Below, one piece after another: positions 35,538-44,523 of a DNA stretch of 64,000 nucleotides. The position numbers were made by a program, and so were the translations under genes. The DNA is from Streptomyces sp. MBT65 (GTDB lineage: Bacteria > Actinomycetota > Actinomycetes > Streptomycetales > Streptomycetaceae): positions 1 through 64,000 of the forward strand of contig NZ_JAENRY010000001.1 of the NCBI RefSeq assembly GCF_016612545.1, read 5' to 3'. Position 1 is the stretch's first letter, and the number at the start of each line of letters is the position of its first letter. Under the pieces are notes generated by a model. It worked only from the letters and a program-made list of their open reading frames with translations, was not told where the DNA came from and made no database searches.

Positions 35538-36449
35538 ATGGATCGACTGCTCCTCATGCACAGCTTCGTCACCGTCGCACAGGCCGGCAGCTTCAGCGGC
35601 GCCGCGAAGAAGCTGGGCTCGTCGGGCTCGCTGGTGTCGCGCCACGTCGCCGAGCTGGAGCGACAGGTGGGCGTCCGCCTGGTCAACCGCACCGCCCGCT
35701 CGGTCAGCCTCACCGAACCGGGCCTGAAGTACGCCGAGTTCGCGGCCCGCATCCTCGACGAGATCGAGGCCGAGGACGCCGTCATCTCCCACCTCCACGA
35801 CCGCGCCGAGGGCACCCTGAGCATCATCTGCCCCAAGTGGATCGGCAGCCTGGACCTCGGAGACGCGATCGCCGCCTTCTCCGCCGCCCACCCCAAGATC
35901 CACGTCCGCTTCGAGCTCGGCGGCATGTCGGACCGTACGTACGACTTCCTCGACAGCGGCTTCGACGTCGCCTTCCACACCCGCGACCTGCGCGACTCCA
36001 GCGTGCGCCTCAAGAAGATCGCCTCGCTGCCCTTCGTGCTGTGCGCCTCCGAGACGTACCTGGAGCGCGGCGGCCCGCTCACCGAACCCAACGGCCTGGC
36101 CCACCACGACTGCCTGGTCCACGTCAACGACCCGGTCTGGCGCATCGGCCACGGCCACGCCAGCACCCTGCACAAGATCCGCAACATCGCCTTCTCGTCC
36201 AACTCGTACATCGCCCTCCAGAAGGCCGCCGTCCACGGCCGCGGCATAGCCCTGCTGCCACAACGCCCGGCCTACGACGACCTGATGAGCGGCGCCCTCC
36301 AGGTCCTGCTCCCCGAACTCGCGGTCCCCGACCGCCCCCTGTTCGCGATCTACGGCCCCGGCCAGGCCACCCCGCGCAAGGTCAGCGTCTTCCTGGACTT
36401 CCTCGCGGAATGGTTCTCACAGAACCCCATTCCCGCCATCCGTGCGTAG
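35538..36449 (+). CDS. LysR-family regulator of the second catabolic module
   Basis: A 303-residue regulator. The helix-turn-helix is at about residues 4-62 (MHSFVTVAQAGSFSGAAKKL, SGSLVSRHVAELERQVGVRL), and the co-inducer domain at about 92-298 (GTLSIICPKWIGSLDLGDAI). ATG 35538 has GGAGG 5 nt upstream and gives the canonical start. It precedes the VOC dioxygenase gene in the same direction, unlike most LysR genes, which are divergent. It probably activates the 36548-49565 genes with a ring compound or intermediate as co-inducer. Confidence 0.9.
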   Translation: MDRLLLMHSFVTVAQAGSFSGAAKKLGSSGSLVSRHVAELERQVGVRLVNRTARSVSLTEPGLKYAEFAARILDEIEAEDAVISHLHDRAEGTLSIICPKWIGSLDLGDAIAAFSAAHPKIHVRFELGGMSDRTYDFLDSGFDVAFHTRDLRDSSVRLKKIASLPFVLCASETYLERGGPLTEPNGLAHHDCLVHVNDPVWRIGHGHASTLHKIRNIAFSSNSYIALQKAAVHGRGIALLPQRPAYDDLMSGALQVLLPELAVPDRPLFAIYGPGQATPRKVSVFLDFLAEWFSQNPIPAIRA

Positions 36450-36547
36450 CCGCAAGAAACGATTGCGAATTCAGACGAGCCCGAACCATTGAGGCCTTCA
36501 CGCCCCGAAATCTAGGCTCGCCGGGCGACCCGCGAAACGAGGCATCC

Positions 36548-37468
36548 ATGGGAATCCAGAGAATCGAATCCGTCACCTACGGCATCGACGACGTAGACGA
36601 ATGTGTCCGTTTCTTCGGCGACTTCGGCCTGTTCCTGCTGGAGCGCACCGAGGAGCACGCGGTCTTCGAGACACTCACCGGGCAGACCCTCCACCTGGAC
36701 ACCGCGCCCGGCCCGCTGCTGCCGCCGCCGGTGGAGGCCGGACCGACGATCCGCGAGGTGGTCTGGGGCGTCGACACCCCGGAGGAACTGGCCCGGCTGG
36801 TCGCCGCCGCGGGCCGCGACCGCAAGATCCACGAGAGCGCCGACGGCGTCCACCGCACCGTGGACGAGAGCGGCTTCGGCGTCGGACTCACCCTGGCCCG
36901 GCCGAAGGACGCGGACGTCACCCCCCGACCCGCCAACGCGCTGGGCAGCGTCGACCGCTGGAACACCGCGCTGGAACCGCTCACCCGCGCCTTCCCCCTG
37001 CGCATGTGCCACGTCGCGCTGAACATCGTCAAGGAAGGACGCGAGGACGCCGTCGCGTTCTACACCGAGCGGCTCGGCTTCCGGCCCACCGACATCGTCG
37101 AACCGATGGGCGTGTTCATGCAGGCACCGGGCGACGACGACCAGCACACCATGCTGCTGTGCCACCGCCCCGACCGCGCGGGCGTCAACCACATCGCCTA
37201 CGAGGTCCCCGGCTTCGACGACGTCATCGAGGGCGGCAACTACATGATCGAGCGCGGCTGGCGGGAGGCCCGCAAGCTCGGCCGCCACACCGTCGGCTCG
37301 AACGTCTTCCGCTTCCTGCACGCCCCGTGCGGCGGCCGCGTCGAGTACGCGGCGGACATGGACCGGGTCGACGACACCTACGGGACCCGCGTCCACGAGA
37401 CCACCCCACCGCACCACATCTGGGCGCTGCGCTCCAACCGCGACCAGCAGGACGCCCCCGCCACCTGA
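36548..37468 (+). CDS. Second two-domain VOC dioxygenase
   Basis: A 306-residue extradiol-type protein. The first domain (about 1-125) is vestigial, without metal ligands. The second (about 150-285) has His in RMCHVALNIV (about 157), His in AGVNHIAYEVPGF (about 217) and Glu in GGRVEYAADMD (about 274), the Fe/Mn triad. It shares little sequence with the 27398 enzyme, so a different substrate is expected. GAGG precedes the ATG. It starts the LysR-linked gene series; ring cleavage of a catechol-like intermediate is the simplest role. Confidence 0.82.
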   Translation: MGIQRIESVTYGIDDVDECVRFFGDFGLFLLERTEEHAVFETLTGQTLHLDTAPGPLLPPPVEAGPTIREVVWGVDTPEELARLVAAAGRDRKIHESADGVHRTVDESGFGVGLTLARPKDADVTPRPANALGSVDRWNTALEPLTRAFPLRMCHVALNIVKEGREDAVAFYTERLGFRPTDIVEPMGVFMQAPGDDDQHTMLLCHRPDRAGVNHIAYEVPGFDDVIEGGNYMIERGWREARKLGRHTVGSNVFRFLHAPCGGRVEYAADMDRVDDTYGTRVHETTPPHHIWALRSNRDQQDAPAT

Positions 37469-37499
37469 CTCTCCTCCCAGCCTGAGAGGGCACCCACTC

Positions 37500-38948
37500 A
37501 TGACCTCCGACCACGGCTACCCCGCCGTCCGCATGTACATCGCGGGCGAGTGGTGCCAGGGCGGCACCGGACGGACCGCCCCGATCGTGAACCCGGCCAC
37601 CGAGAAGGTGATCGGCGAAGTCCCCCTCGCCACCACCGCCGACCTCGACCGCGCCCTCGACGCGGCCACCGAGGGCTTCCGTACTTGGCGCGCCACCCCT
37701 ATGGCCAAGCGCTCCGCGATCCTGCACACCGCCGCCGACCTCATCACCGAACGCGCCCCCGAGATCGGCCGCATCATGGCCCAGGAGCAGGGCAAGCCGC
37801 TCCGCGAGGGCACCACCGAGGCCCTGCGCACCGCCGACACCCTGCGCTGGCACATCGAGGACGCCCGCCGCGCCTACGGCCGGATCATCCCGTCCGCACC
37901 CGGCACCGTCCTCACCGTCCGCCGCGAACCCGTGGGCCCCGTCGCCGCGTTCGTGCCGTGGAACTTCCCCGTCGGCGGCCCCAACCGCAAGCTCTCCTCC
38001 GCCCTCTCCGCAGGCTGCTCGATCGTCATCAAGGCGTCCGAAGAGACTCCCGCCACGGCCGCCGCCCTGGTCGCCTGCTACGCCGACGCCGGACTCCCGG
38101 CCGGTGTCCTCAACCTCGTCTTCGGTGAACCGGCCGAAGTCTCCGCCCACTTGATCCCCTCACCGCAGATCCGCCTGGTCGCCTTCACCGGCTCCGTCCC
38201 GGTCGGCAAGCTCCTCGCGGCCCAGGCCGGCGAGGTCATGAAGCCCACCCTGATGGAACTCGGCGGCCACGCCCCGGTCATCGTCTGCGCCGACGCCGAC
38301 CCGGTGAGGTCCGCCCGCAAGGCGGCACAGGCGAAGTTCTTCAACGCCGGCCAGGTCTGCACCTCCCCGAGCCGCTTCTACGTCCACGAGAGCATCGCCG
38401 ACGCATTCACCGCCGAGTTCGTGAAGGCCGCCCAGGAGGTCACCGTAGGAGACGGCCTCGACGCCGACACCACCATGGGCCCGCTCGCCAACGAGCGCCG
38501 ACTGCTCGCCATGGAGAACCTGGTTTCCGACGCCGTGGAACGAGGTGCTCAGGTACTCACCGGCGGTCAACGCCTCGCGCGCGACGGCTACTTCTACGCC
38601 CCGACCGTGCTGACCGACGTACCACCGGACGCGAGGCTGCTGCACGAGGAGCCCTTCGGACCGCTCGCGCCGATCGTCCCGTTCACCGACCTGGACGAGA
38701 CCCTCGCGCTCGCCAACTCCCTTCCCTACGGCCTCGCCGCCTACGGCTTCACCGAGTCCGCCGCCACCGCCGAGAAACTCTCGGACGCGCTGGAGGCCGG
38801 CATCCTCTCCATCAACCACTGCGGCGGCTCCGTCGCCGAGGCCCCTTCCGGAGGAGTCAAGGACAGCGGCTACGGCAGGGAGGGCGGCCCCGAGGCCCTC
38901 GACGCCTACCTGATCACCAAGCGCGTCTCCCACCTGCTGGCGGGCTGA
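37500..38948 (+). CDS. NAD(P)-dependent aldehyde dehydrogenase
   Basis: A 482-residue ALDH-superfamily enzyme. Catalytic Cys287 (NAGQVCTSPSR), general-base Glu in MELGGHAP (about 253) and cofactor motifs PWNFPVGG and FTGSVPVGK are present. It resembles succinate-semialdehyde or semialdehyde dehydrogenases acting on ring-fission semialdehydes. It lies between the VOC dioxygenase (32 nt gap) and the FAH-family gene (7 nt gap), consistent with a meta-cleavage order dioxygenase, semialdehyde dehydrogenase, hydrolase/decarboxylase. Confidence 0.9.
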   Translation: MTSDHGYPAVRMYIAGEWCQGGTGRTAPIVNPATEKVIGEVPLATTADLDRALDAATEGFRTWRATPMAKRSAILHTAADLITERAPEIGRIMAQEQGKPLREGTTEALRTADTLRWHIEDARRAYGRIIPSAPGTVLTVRREPVGPVAAFVPWNFPVGGPNRKLSSALSAGCSIVIKASEETPATAAALVACYADAGLPAGVLNLVFGEPAEVSAHLIPSPQIRLVAFTGSVPVGKLLAAQAGEVMKPTLMELGGHAPVIVCADADPVRSARKAAQAKFFNAGQVCTSPSRFYVHESIADAFTAEFVKAAQEVTVGDGLDADTTMGPLANERRLLAMENLVSDAVERGAQVLTGGQRLARDGYFYAPTVLTDVPPDARLLHEEPFGPLAPIVPFTDLDETLALANSLPYGLAAYGFTESAATAEKLSDALEAGILSINHCGGSVAEAPSGGVKDSGYGREGGPEALDAYLITKRVSHLLAG

Positions 38949-38954
38949 ACCGCC

Positions 38955-39725
38955 ATGAGGTACACGCGCGTCGCGGTCGGCGGCCGGGCCGTCTGGGGCC
39001 GGGTGGGGGAGGAGGACATCGAGCTGCTGTCCGAGTCCCCGATCGAGGGCGACCCCACTGCCATCGGCTCGGTGCCGGTCGCCTCCGCCCAGTGGCTGCC
39101 CGTCGTCGTCCCGCCCGTGTTCTACGCGGTCGGCATGAACTACCCGCGGCACATCGCGCACGCGGGTGCCGAGACCCCGGACCGACCCGAAGTCGGGTAC
39201 CGCGCCAACAACGCGCTCACCGGCCACCGTTCACCCATCGTCAAGCCGGCCGAGGTCGAGGGCCGCTTCGAGGCCGAGCCCGAACTCGTCGCCGTCATCG
39301 GCCGCACCCTGCGCCACGCCACCTACGACGAGGCCCGCAAGTCGGTCTTCGGCTGGACGATCGGCAACGACGTGAGCGCCCGCACCTGGCAGCACCAGGA
39401 CCGCTCCTTCTGGCGCAGCAAGAACAGCGACACGTTCAAGCCGATGGGGCCGTGGATGGAGACCGACGTCGACGCCCTGGCGCAGACCACAACTCTCCGT
39501 GTGAACGGGGAGGTTCGCGCCTCGTTCGCCACCGGAGACATGGTCTTCGACCCCTTCGATCACATCGTCGAACTCACCAAGCACATCACCATGCACCCGG
39601 GGGACGTGCTGTGGATGGGCGCCGAGTCCACCTGCCAACTCGAACCCGGGGACACCGTGGACATCGAGATCAGCGGCATCGGCGTCCTGTCCAACCCCGT
39701 ACACAGCGAAGGGAATCCGTCATGA
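38955..39725 (+). CDS. Fumarylacetoacetate hydrolase-family protein
   Basis: A 256-residue FAH-fold enzyme. The divalent-metal ligands lie in RFEAEPELVAVIGR (two Glu, about 97-99) and the following GWTIGNDVSARTWQ Asp (about 140). The C-terminal PGDVLWMGAESTC and LEPGDTVDIEISGIG complete the fold. FAH enzymes in meta pathways act as 2-oxo-3-enoate hydratases, 4-oxalocrotonate decarboxylases or acylpyruvate hydrolases; sequence alone does not separate these. The stop overlaps the next start (ATGA). Confidence 0.9.
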   Translation: MRYTRVAVGGRAVWGRVGEEDIELLSESPIEGDPTAIGSVPVASAQWLPVVVPPVFYAVGMNYPRHIAHAGAETPDRPEVGYRANNALTGHRSPIVKPAEVEGRFEAEPELVAVIGRTLRHATYDEARKSVFGWTIGNDVSARTWQHQDRSFWRSKNSDTFKPMGPWMETDVDALAQTTTLRVNGEVRASFATGDMVFDPFDHIVELTKHITMHPGDVLWMGAESTCQLEPGDTVDIEISGIGVLSNPVHSEGNPS

Positions 39726-40093
39726 GCAGCGCACCCCGCTACATCCACCACGTCAACTTCCCCACCACCGACCCCGACCGGACCGCCGAGTGGTACACGA
39801 AGGTCTTCGGGATGAAGCGGATCATGCCCAAGTCCAACACCCGTGTGGTGCTGATGACCCGGGGCAACTTCGACCTGCACTTCACCCCGGTCGAGGAGAT
39901 GGAGCGCATGGCGCCCTATCACTTCGCCGTCGAGGTCGACGACTGGGACGACTTCCTCGCCCACCTGGGCGACTTGGGCATCCGGCACACCCGGCCCATC
40001 GAACGCCCCGAGAACCAGTCGAAGTTCTGCTACATCCACGACCCCGACCACACCATGATCGAGCTCGTCTTCCACGGCCGCCGCCCCAACTAA
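39722..40093 (+). CDS. Single-domain VOC protein with complete metal triad
   Basis: A 123-residue glyoxalase-fold protein. His in RYIHHVNFPT (about 9-10), His in APYHFAVEVDD (about 65) and Glu in HTMIELVFHG (about 114) give a 2-His-1-carboxylate site in one chain, so a dimer would carry two sites, as in glyoxalase I or methylmalonyl-CoA epimerase-like enzymes. It starts inside the FAH stop codon, so the two are coupled. It may isomerise or rearrange a ring-fission intermediate. Confidence 0.8.
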   Translation: MSSAPRYIHHVNFPTTDPDRTAEWYTKVFGMKRIMPKSNTRVVLMTRGNFDLHFTPVEEMERMAPYHFAVEVDDWDDFLAHLGDLGIRHTRPIERPENQSKFCYIHDPDHTMIELVFHGRRPN

Positions 40094-40119
40094 CGACCCG
40101 CGTACAGGAGTTGACCCCC

Positions 40120-40923
40120 ATGCCCATCGCCGACTCCGACGGCACCTCCATCTACTACGAGCGCCACGGCAGCGGTCCGGCGATCCTGTTCGTGCACGGC
40201 AGCGGCGGTCACCACGCCGCCTGGTGGCAGCAAGTGGCCGCGTTGCGCGAGGAGTTCACGGTCGTCACCGTGGACCTGCGCGGCTTCGGCAAGTCCGACA
40301 CACCCGCCTCTCCGCACTCGTCGAAGCCCGAGTTCGACGGGCAGGACTTCCCCGGTGACGTCGTCGCCGTACTCGACCAAGAGGACCTGACCGACGCCAT
40401 GTTGGTCGGGCAGTCGATCGGTTCCGTCGCCGCCCTGCGCGCCGGGCTGCTGCGGCCCGAGCGGGTCGGCTCCGTCGTGCTCGGCCACTCGCTGGGTGGC
40501 ATCAGCCACCCCGAGCTGAAGGAGCTCGCCGCCGCCGACCGCGCCGAGGCCGTCAAACTCCCCGTCATCGACCGCCTGTTGACGAAGCGGTTCCAGCAGG
40601 AGCGCGCCGACCTCACCTTCCTCTTCCAGCAGATGGGCACCTTCAACGTGGCCAAGATGCAGGACCTGCGGAACCTCGACACCGACGGCCCGTCACTGGA
40701 CGACATCCAGGCGTCGGGCGTCAAGGTCGCCTTCCTCGCGGGCGAGAAGGACGCGGTGCTCAGCGTGAAGACGGTGACGCGCGCCCACGAACTGCTGCCC
40801 GGCTCGCACCTGGAGATCGTCCCGGACGCCCCGCACTCCATGTACTGGGAGACGCCCGCCGAGTACAACGCGGCCGTCGCCCGCCTGCGCCGCACCCTCA
40901 CCGCACCGAAGGAAGCAGCATGA
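40120..40923 (+). CDS. Alpha/beta hydrolase of the catabolic module
   Basis: A 267-residue hydrolase. The oxyanion motif is FVHGSGGHHAAWW (about 25-37), nucleophile Ser in GQSIGSV (about 103), acid Asp in AGEKDAV and catalytic His in DAPHSMYWE (about 244). It resembles carbon-carbon meta-cleavage-product hydrolases and haloperoxidase-like esterases. The start has CAGGAG upstream; the stop overlaps the DUF336 gene (ATGA). In this context it may cleave a ring-fission ketone or an ester side chain. Confidence 0.87.
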   Translation: MPIADSDGTSIYYERHGSGPAILFVHGSGGHHAAWWQQVAALREEFTVVTVDLRGFGKSDTPASPHSSKPEFDGQDFPGDVVAVLDQEDLTDAMLVGQSIGSVAALRAGLLRPERVGSVVLGHSLGGISHPELKELAAADRAEAVKLPVIDRLLTKRFQQERADLTFLFQQMGTFNVAKMQDLRNLDTDGPSLDDIQASGVKVAFLAGEKDAVLSVKTVTRAHELLPGSHLEIVPDAPHSMYWETPAEYNAAVARLRRTLTAPKEAA

Positions 40924-41423
40924 GCAGCCTCACCCTGGACGCCGCCGAGGAGATCATCGACGCCGCCCACAAACGCGCCCAGTCGATCGGGAAGGCGGTG
41001 AGTGTCGCCGTGGTGGACGCGGGCGGTTTCCCCATCGCCATCCGCCGGCCGGACGGCGCCCGCCCGCTCACCCCGGACATCGCCCGCGCCAAGGCGTACA
41101 CGGCGGCCATCATGCAGCGGCCCGGCAGGATGCTGAAGAAATGGCAGGAGAGCCAGCCGGTCTTCTTCTCCCAACTGTCCCAACTCCCGGGCGCCGCCAT
41201 GCCGATCATGGCCACCGAGGGCAGCCTCACCATCAAGAAGGACGGCGAGATCATCGGCGGCCTCGGCATCGCCGGCGGCACCGCCGACGAGGACCAGCAG
41301 ATCGCCGAGGAGGTACTCGCCTCCCTCGGCTACGAACTGGAGTTCGCCGCCTGGGGAGTTGCGGGCAACCCGGCCCCGACCTCGGCGCCGGACTCCCCGT
41401 CCTCGCCCGGAAAGGACGCATGA
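40920..41423 (+). CDS. GlcG/HbpS-like (DUF336) protein
   Basis: A 167-residue protein of the GlcG/HbpS (heme-degrading/heme-binding) fold: SVAVVDAGGFPIAIRRPDGA (about 28-47), RAKAYTAAIMQRP and GSLTIKKDGEIIGGLGIAGG. There is no signal peptide, so unlike HbpS it is cytosolic. DUF336 genes often accompany aromatic and glycolate catabolic genes, but their biochemical role is unclear. It is coupled to the hydrolase gene upstream and lies 3 nt from the MetE-like gene. Confidence 0.85.
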   Translation: MSSLTLDAAEEIIDAAHKRAQSIGKAVSVAVVDAGGFPIAIRRPDGARPLTPDIARAKAYTAAIMQRPGRMLKKWQESQPVFFSQLSQLPGAAMPIMATEGSLTIKKDGEIIGGLGIAGGTADEDQQIAEEVLASLGYELEFAAWGVAGNPAPTSAPDSPSSPGKDA

Positions 41424-41426
41424 CCC

Positions 41427-42455
41427 ATGGCGGACACGTTCAACTACCGCATCGACCACCACGGCAGCCTCGTCCGCCCGACCGAACTGACCACAGCCCG
41501 CGCCACCGGCGACCCCGAGGCGCTGAAGGAGGCGGAACTCCAGGCGGTCAAGGACGCGGTCGTCCTCCAGCGCAAGCTGCGTTCCACCGTCGTCACCGAC
41601 GGCGACTTCCCCCGGGAGGACTTCCGCAGCGCGGTCCTTGACGGGGTGTCAGGTTTCCGTCGCACGGACGAATCCGACGCCGACGGCCTGGTGCGCTGGG
41701 TCGCGGAGTCCCTCCCGAAGGCCAACGGCCCGCTGCTCGCGGACTGGGTGGCCCGTCTCGCCGAACTCACGGTGATCGCCCCCAAGGCCGTGCTGCCCTC
41801 ACCCGCCTACCTCGCGGCGACCACCTTCCAGCCCGGCCACGGCCCTTCCTCCGCACGGGAGTTGGGGGAGGCGCTCGCGGAGATCGTCGTAGCGGAGATC
41901 GAGGCACTGGTCGCCCAGGGCGTACGCCTGATCCAGCTCAACAACCCACTCCTGCTGGGCCAGTTGGCCACCGACCCGGCTGCCCCCGGCGCGCTCTCCT
42001 TCGAGGACGCACTCGCCGTCGACGCCCTCGCGGTACGCCTGGACGAGCGCCCCGAAGGCGTACGCATCGCGGTGGCCCCCGGCCCGGTCGCCCCCGCCAC
42101 CCTCGACCGGTCCCGCGCCGAGAAGCTCTACGGCGCGATCGGCGCCGACCGCTGGATCCTGCCCTTCGACCAGGGCACCCCGACCGAACTCGCCCTGGTC
42201 AAGGCCCTGCCGGACGAACGCGACTTCTGCCTGGGTGTCGTCGACGCGACCGTGCCCGGGCTGGAGGACATCGACACGGTGATGGCCAGGATCGACACGG
42301 TGGGCGAGTTCAAGGACCTGGAGGACGGGGCCGTAGCACCGTCCCGGGGTTTCGCCGACGTGGCGAGCCGGCCGTTGCTGAGCGCCGAGCAGCAGCGGCG
42401 GAAGATCGAGCTGGTGGAGACGGTGGCCCGGTACGTGTGGGGCAACGAGTTCTGA
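41427..42455 (+). CDS. MetE-like (UROD/MetE barrel) protein without zinc ligands
   Basis: A 342-residue single-barrel relative of cobalamin-independent methionine synthase C-terminal domains. The family start RIDHHGSLVRPTEL and the core IEALVAQGVRLIQLNNPLL are recognisable, but the position that usually reads QIDEPAL is QLNNPLL. I also see no HxC or second Cys of the MetE zinc site; the only Cys is in DFCLGVVD. It therefore probably does not transfer methyl to homocysteine by the MetE mechanism. It could handle another carbon-acid reaction or a demethylation step. Confidence 0.75.
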   Translation: MADTFNYRIDHHGSLVRPTELTTARATGDPEALKEAELQAVKDAVVLQRKLRSTVVTDGDFPREDFRSAVLDGVSGFRRTDESDADGLVRWVAESLPKANGPLLADWVARLAELTVIAPKAVLPSPAYLAATTFQPGHGPSSARELGEALAEIVVAEIEALVAQGVRLIQLNNPLLLGQLATDPAAPGALSFEDALAVDALAVRLDERPEGVRIAVAPGPVAPATLDRSRAEKLYGAIGADRWILPFDQGTPTELALVKALPDERDFCLGVVDATVPGLEDIDTVMARIDTVGEFKDLEDGAVAPSRGFADVASRPLLSAEQQRRKIELVETVARYVWGNEF

Positions 42456-42468
42456 CCGGAACGGACGA

Positions 42469-42498
42469 GCCGGGAAGCGCCGAGACGCGCTTCCCGGC
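42469..42498. terminator. Bidirectional terminator between MetE-like and ABM genes
   Basis: Perfect 12-bp stem GCCGGGAAGCGC / GCGCTTCCCGGC with a 6-nt loop, between convergent genes ending at 42455 and 42507. Confidence 0.8.
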
Positions 42499-42506
42499 GG
42501 GATCGG

Positions 42507-42794
42507 TCAGAGCACCTCGGCGAACGTCACCCTGCGGTCGGTCAGCAGCGGCCAGACGGTCCGCACGATCAGCTCGTCGAAGTGGGCGGCAGCCTTGTGC
42601 GCGTCGAAACCCGCCCGGTCGGCGTACTGCTCGTACAGCACGAAACTCCCCGGCACATCCGCCTCGGCGTGCACCTCGTACGCCAGGTTCCCCGGCTCGG
42701 CACGGGTCTGCTCCCGCGCCTTCAGCAACGCGGCGCGAACCGTGGCCTCGTCGGCGGGCTCGCAGAAGTAGCGGGCGATGACTGCGTAGGCCAT
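42507..42794 (-). CDS. ABM-family quinol monooxygenase-like protein
   Basis: A 95-residue ferredoxin-like alpha/beta protein of the antibiotic biosynthesis monooxygenase (YgiN) type: YAVIARYFCEPADEATVRAA at the start and GSFVLYEQYADRAGFDAHKA in the middle, the latter the family hallmark. Such cofactor-free dimers oxidise quinols or stabilise quinones. ATG 42794 with CAGGAG upstream. It is the only leftward gene in the second module, divergent from the 43042 aldehyde dehydrogenase, so the 247-bp gap between them may hold a shared regulatory region. Confidence 0.85.
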   Translation of the reverse strand: MAYAVIARYFCEPADEATVRAALLKAREQTRAEPGNLAYEVHAEADVPGSFVLYEQYADRAGFDAHKAAAHFDELIVRTVWPLLTDRRVTFAEVL

Positions 42795-43041
42795 GTCGTG
42801 TCTCTCCTGGGTGGATCTGGCGGCGGATCGTCGGTTCCCGGCGGCCTGGCAGAAGCCGTCCGGCCTGCCGATTCCAGCACGGATCAACCCTCCGCCGACC
42901 TGCGCGCGGCGCAAGCAATGCCTGCCCTCGCAGGGCTGGTGGCACCGCCCCCACATGGTGTGTTGTCGCATTCGGCCCACTGCGGCCGCCGACTGTGCAG
43001 ACCGCGGACCCGCACCGCGGCGGACGAAGGAAGTGATCTTC
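42795..43041. promoter_or_regulatory. Divergent control region, ABM / aldehyde dehydrogenase
   Basis: 247 bp between divergent starts. It contains TGCGC-GCG-GCGCA (about 42901-42913) and GCGCAAGCA (42909-42917), whose complement TGCTTGCGC recurs at 45769-45777 upstream of the amidohydrolase gene. It is a plausible LysR target, but no full T-N11-A site is obvious. Confidence 0.35.
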
Positions 43042-44490
43042 ATGCGAAGCCTGGAAACCCTCTCCGGTGGAGAGTGGGTGGCGACCGGCGAGTGGATCGA
43101 GGTGTACGACCCCGCCGACGTCCGCACCCCCCTCGCGCGCATCCCCGCCCTCGCCGCCAAGGACGTCACCCGTGCCTACGACCACGCCGAGCGCGGCTTC
43201 GCCGTCTGGAAGCGCACCAGCCCCTTCGAGCGGGCCCGGATCTTCACCGACGCGGCCCGGCTGATTCGCGAGCGGGTCGACGAGATCGCCGCCGACGTCA
43301 CCGCAGAGAACGGCAAGACCGGCGCCGAGGCCCGCGGCGAGACCCTCAAGGCCGCCGACTTCCTCGACTACTACGCGGGCCTGGCCCGCCAGGGCTACGG
43401 CACCCTCCTGCACGACGCCCGTCCCGACACCCGCGTGCACACCCAGCGCGAACCGATCGGCGTGATCCTCGTGATCAGCCCCTGGAACGACCCGCTGATC
43501 ACCCCGGCCCGCAAGCTCGCCCCGCTGCTCGCCACCGGCAACGCGGCCGTGTTCAAGCCGGCCACCGAGACACCGTTGTCGGGCCTGCACTTCGCCCGCG
43601 CCCTGCACGACGCCGGCCTGCCCGCCGGTGTGCTCAACGTGGTCACGGGCCGTACCGCCGAGATCGAGGAGGCGCTCCTCGACGACCCGCGCATCGTCGG
43701 CATCACCTTCACCGGCTCCAACGAGGTCGGCAACCGCATCCGCCGCCGCCTCGCCGACCGCAACGTCCGCTTCCAGGGCGAACTCGGCGGCAAGAACGCC
43801 TCCGTCGTGCTCAAGGACGCCGACCTGCCGTTCGCCGCGAAGACCGTCGTGGCGGCCTCCTTCGGGCAGGCCGGACAGCGCTGCACCGCCACCAGTCGGG
43901 TCGTCGTGGAACGGCCGGTGTACGACGAGTTCACCCGCCTCCTGGTCGCCGAGGTCGAGGCGCTGAAGGTCGGCCCGGGCAGCGACCCGGTGACCACCCT
44001 GTGCCCGCTCTCCAGCCCCAAGCAGCGCGACAGCGTCCTCGCCCACCTGGCGGGGGCCGTGGACCAGGGCGCCACCGTCCTCACCGGCGGCAGCGCGGAC
44101 ACCGAGGGCTCCCACGCACACGGCTGCTTCGTCCGGCCGACCGTGCTCGCCGACGTCACCGCCGAGACGGCGATCTGGCGCGAGGAGGTCTTCGGACCGG
44201 TCCTCGCGGTCCGCGCCGTGGACGACTTCGGGCAGGCGGTGGAGGCCGTCAACGACTCTCCATTCGGCCTGGCCGCCGCCGTGTTCACCCGCGACCTCGC
44301 CTCCGCGTACCGCTTCGCGGACGAGGCCGAGTGCGGGCAGATCGCCGTCAACGCCACCACCCCCGGCTGGGACGTGCACCTGCCCTTCGGCGGCTTCCAC
44401 GAATCCGGCACGGGCTACAAGGAGCAGGGCGACGAGGTCCTGCGCTTCTCCACCCGCGTCAAGACCGTCGCCATCCACTACGGCCCCTGA
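43042..44490 (+). CDS. Aldehyde dehydrogenase, benzaldehyde/vanillin-type
   Basis: A 482-residue ALDH. Catalytic Cys281 (GQAGQRCTATSR), base Glu in QGELGGKNA (about 247), SPWNDPLITPARK cofactor loop and FTGSNEVGN are present. The lack of an N-terminal extension and the PFGGFHESGTGYKEQG tail resemble benzaldehyde/vanillin or alpha-ketoglutarate-semialdehyde dehydrogenases. GAAGGAAG precedes ATG 43042. Together with the TPP enzyme and Ldh further down it could oxidise an aldehyde formed by 2-oxoacid decarboxylation. Confidence 0.9.
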   Translation: MRSLETLSGGEWVATGEWIEVYDPADVRTPLARIPALAAKDVTRAYDHAERGFAVWKRTSPFERARIFTDAARLIRERVDEIAADVTAENGKTGAEARGETLKAADFLDYYAGLARQGYGTLLHDARPDTRVHTQREPIGVILVISPWNDPLITPARKLAPLLATGNAAVFKPATETPLSGLHFARALHDAGLPAGVLNVVTGRTAEIEEALLDDPRIVGITFTGSNEVGNRIRRRLADRNVRFQGELGGKNASVVLKDADLPFAAKTVVAASFGQAGQRCTATSRVVVERPVYDEFTRLLVAEVEALKVGPGSDPVTTLCPLSSPKQRDSVLAHLAGAVDQGATVLTGGSADTEGSHAHGCFVRPTVLADVTAETAIWREEVFGPVLAVRAVDDFGQAVEAVNDSPFGLAAAVFTRDLASAYRFADEAECGQIAVNATTPGWDVHLPFGGFHESGTGYKEQGDEVLRFSTRVKTVAIHYGP

Positions 44491-44523
44491 GCAAGCCGGT
44501 GAGACAGAGAGAGGAGGACGCCG

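Noticed and set aside
40920..41423. Secreted heme sensor HbpS
   Set aside because: The GlcG/HbpS fold is present but there is no signal peptide and no SenS/SenR two-component genes adjoin it.
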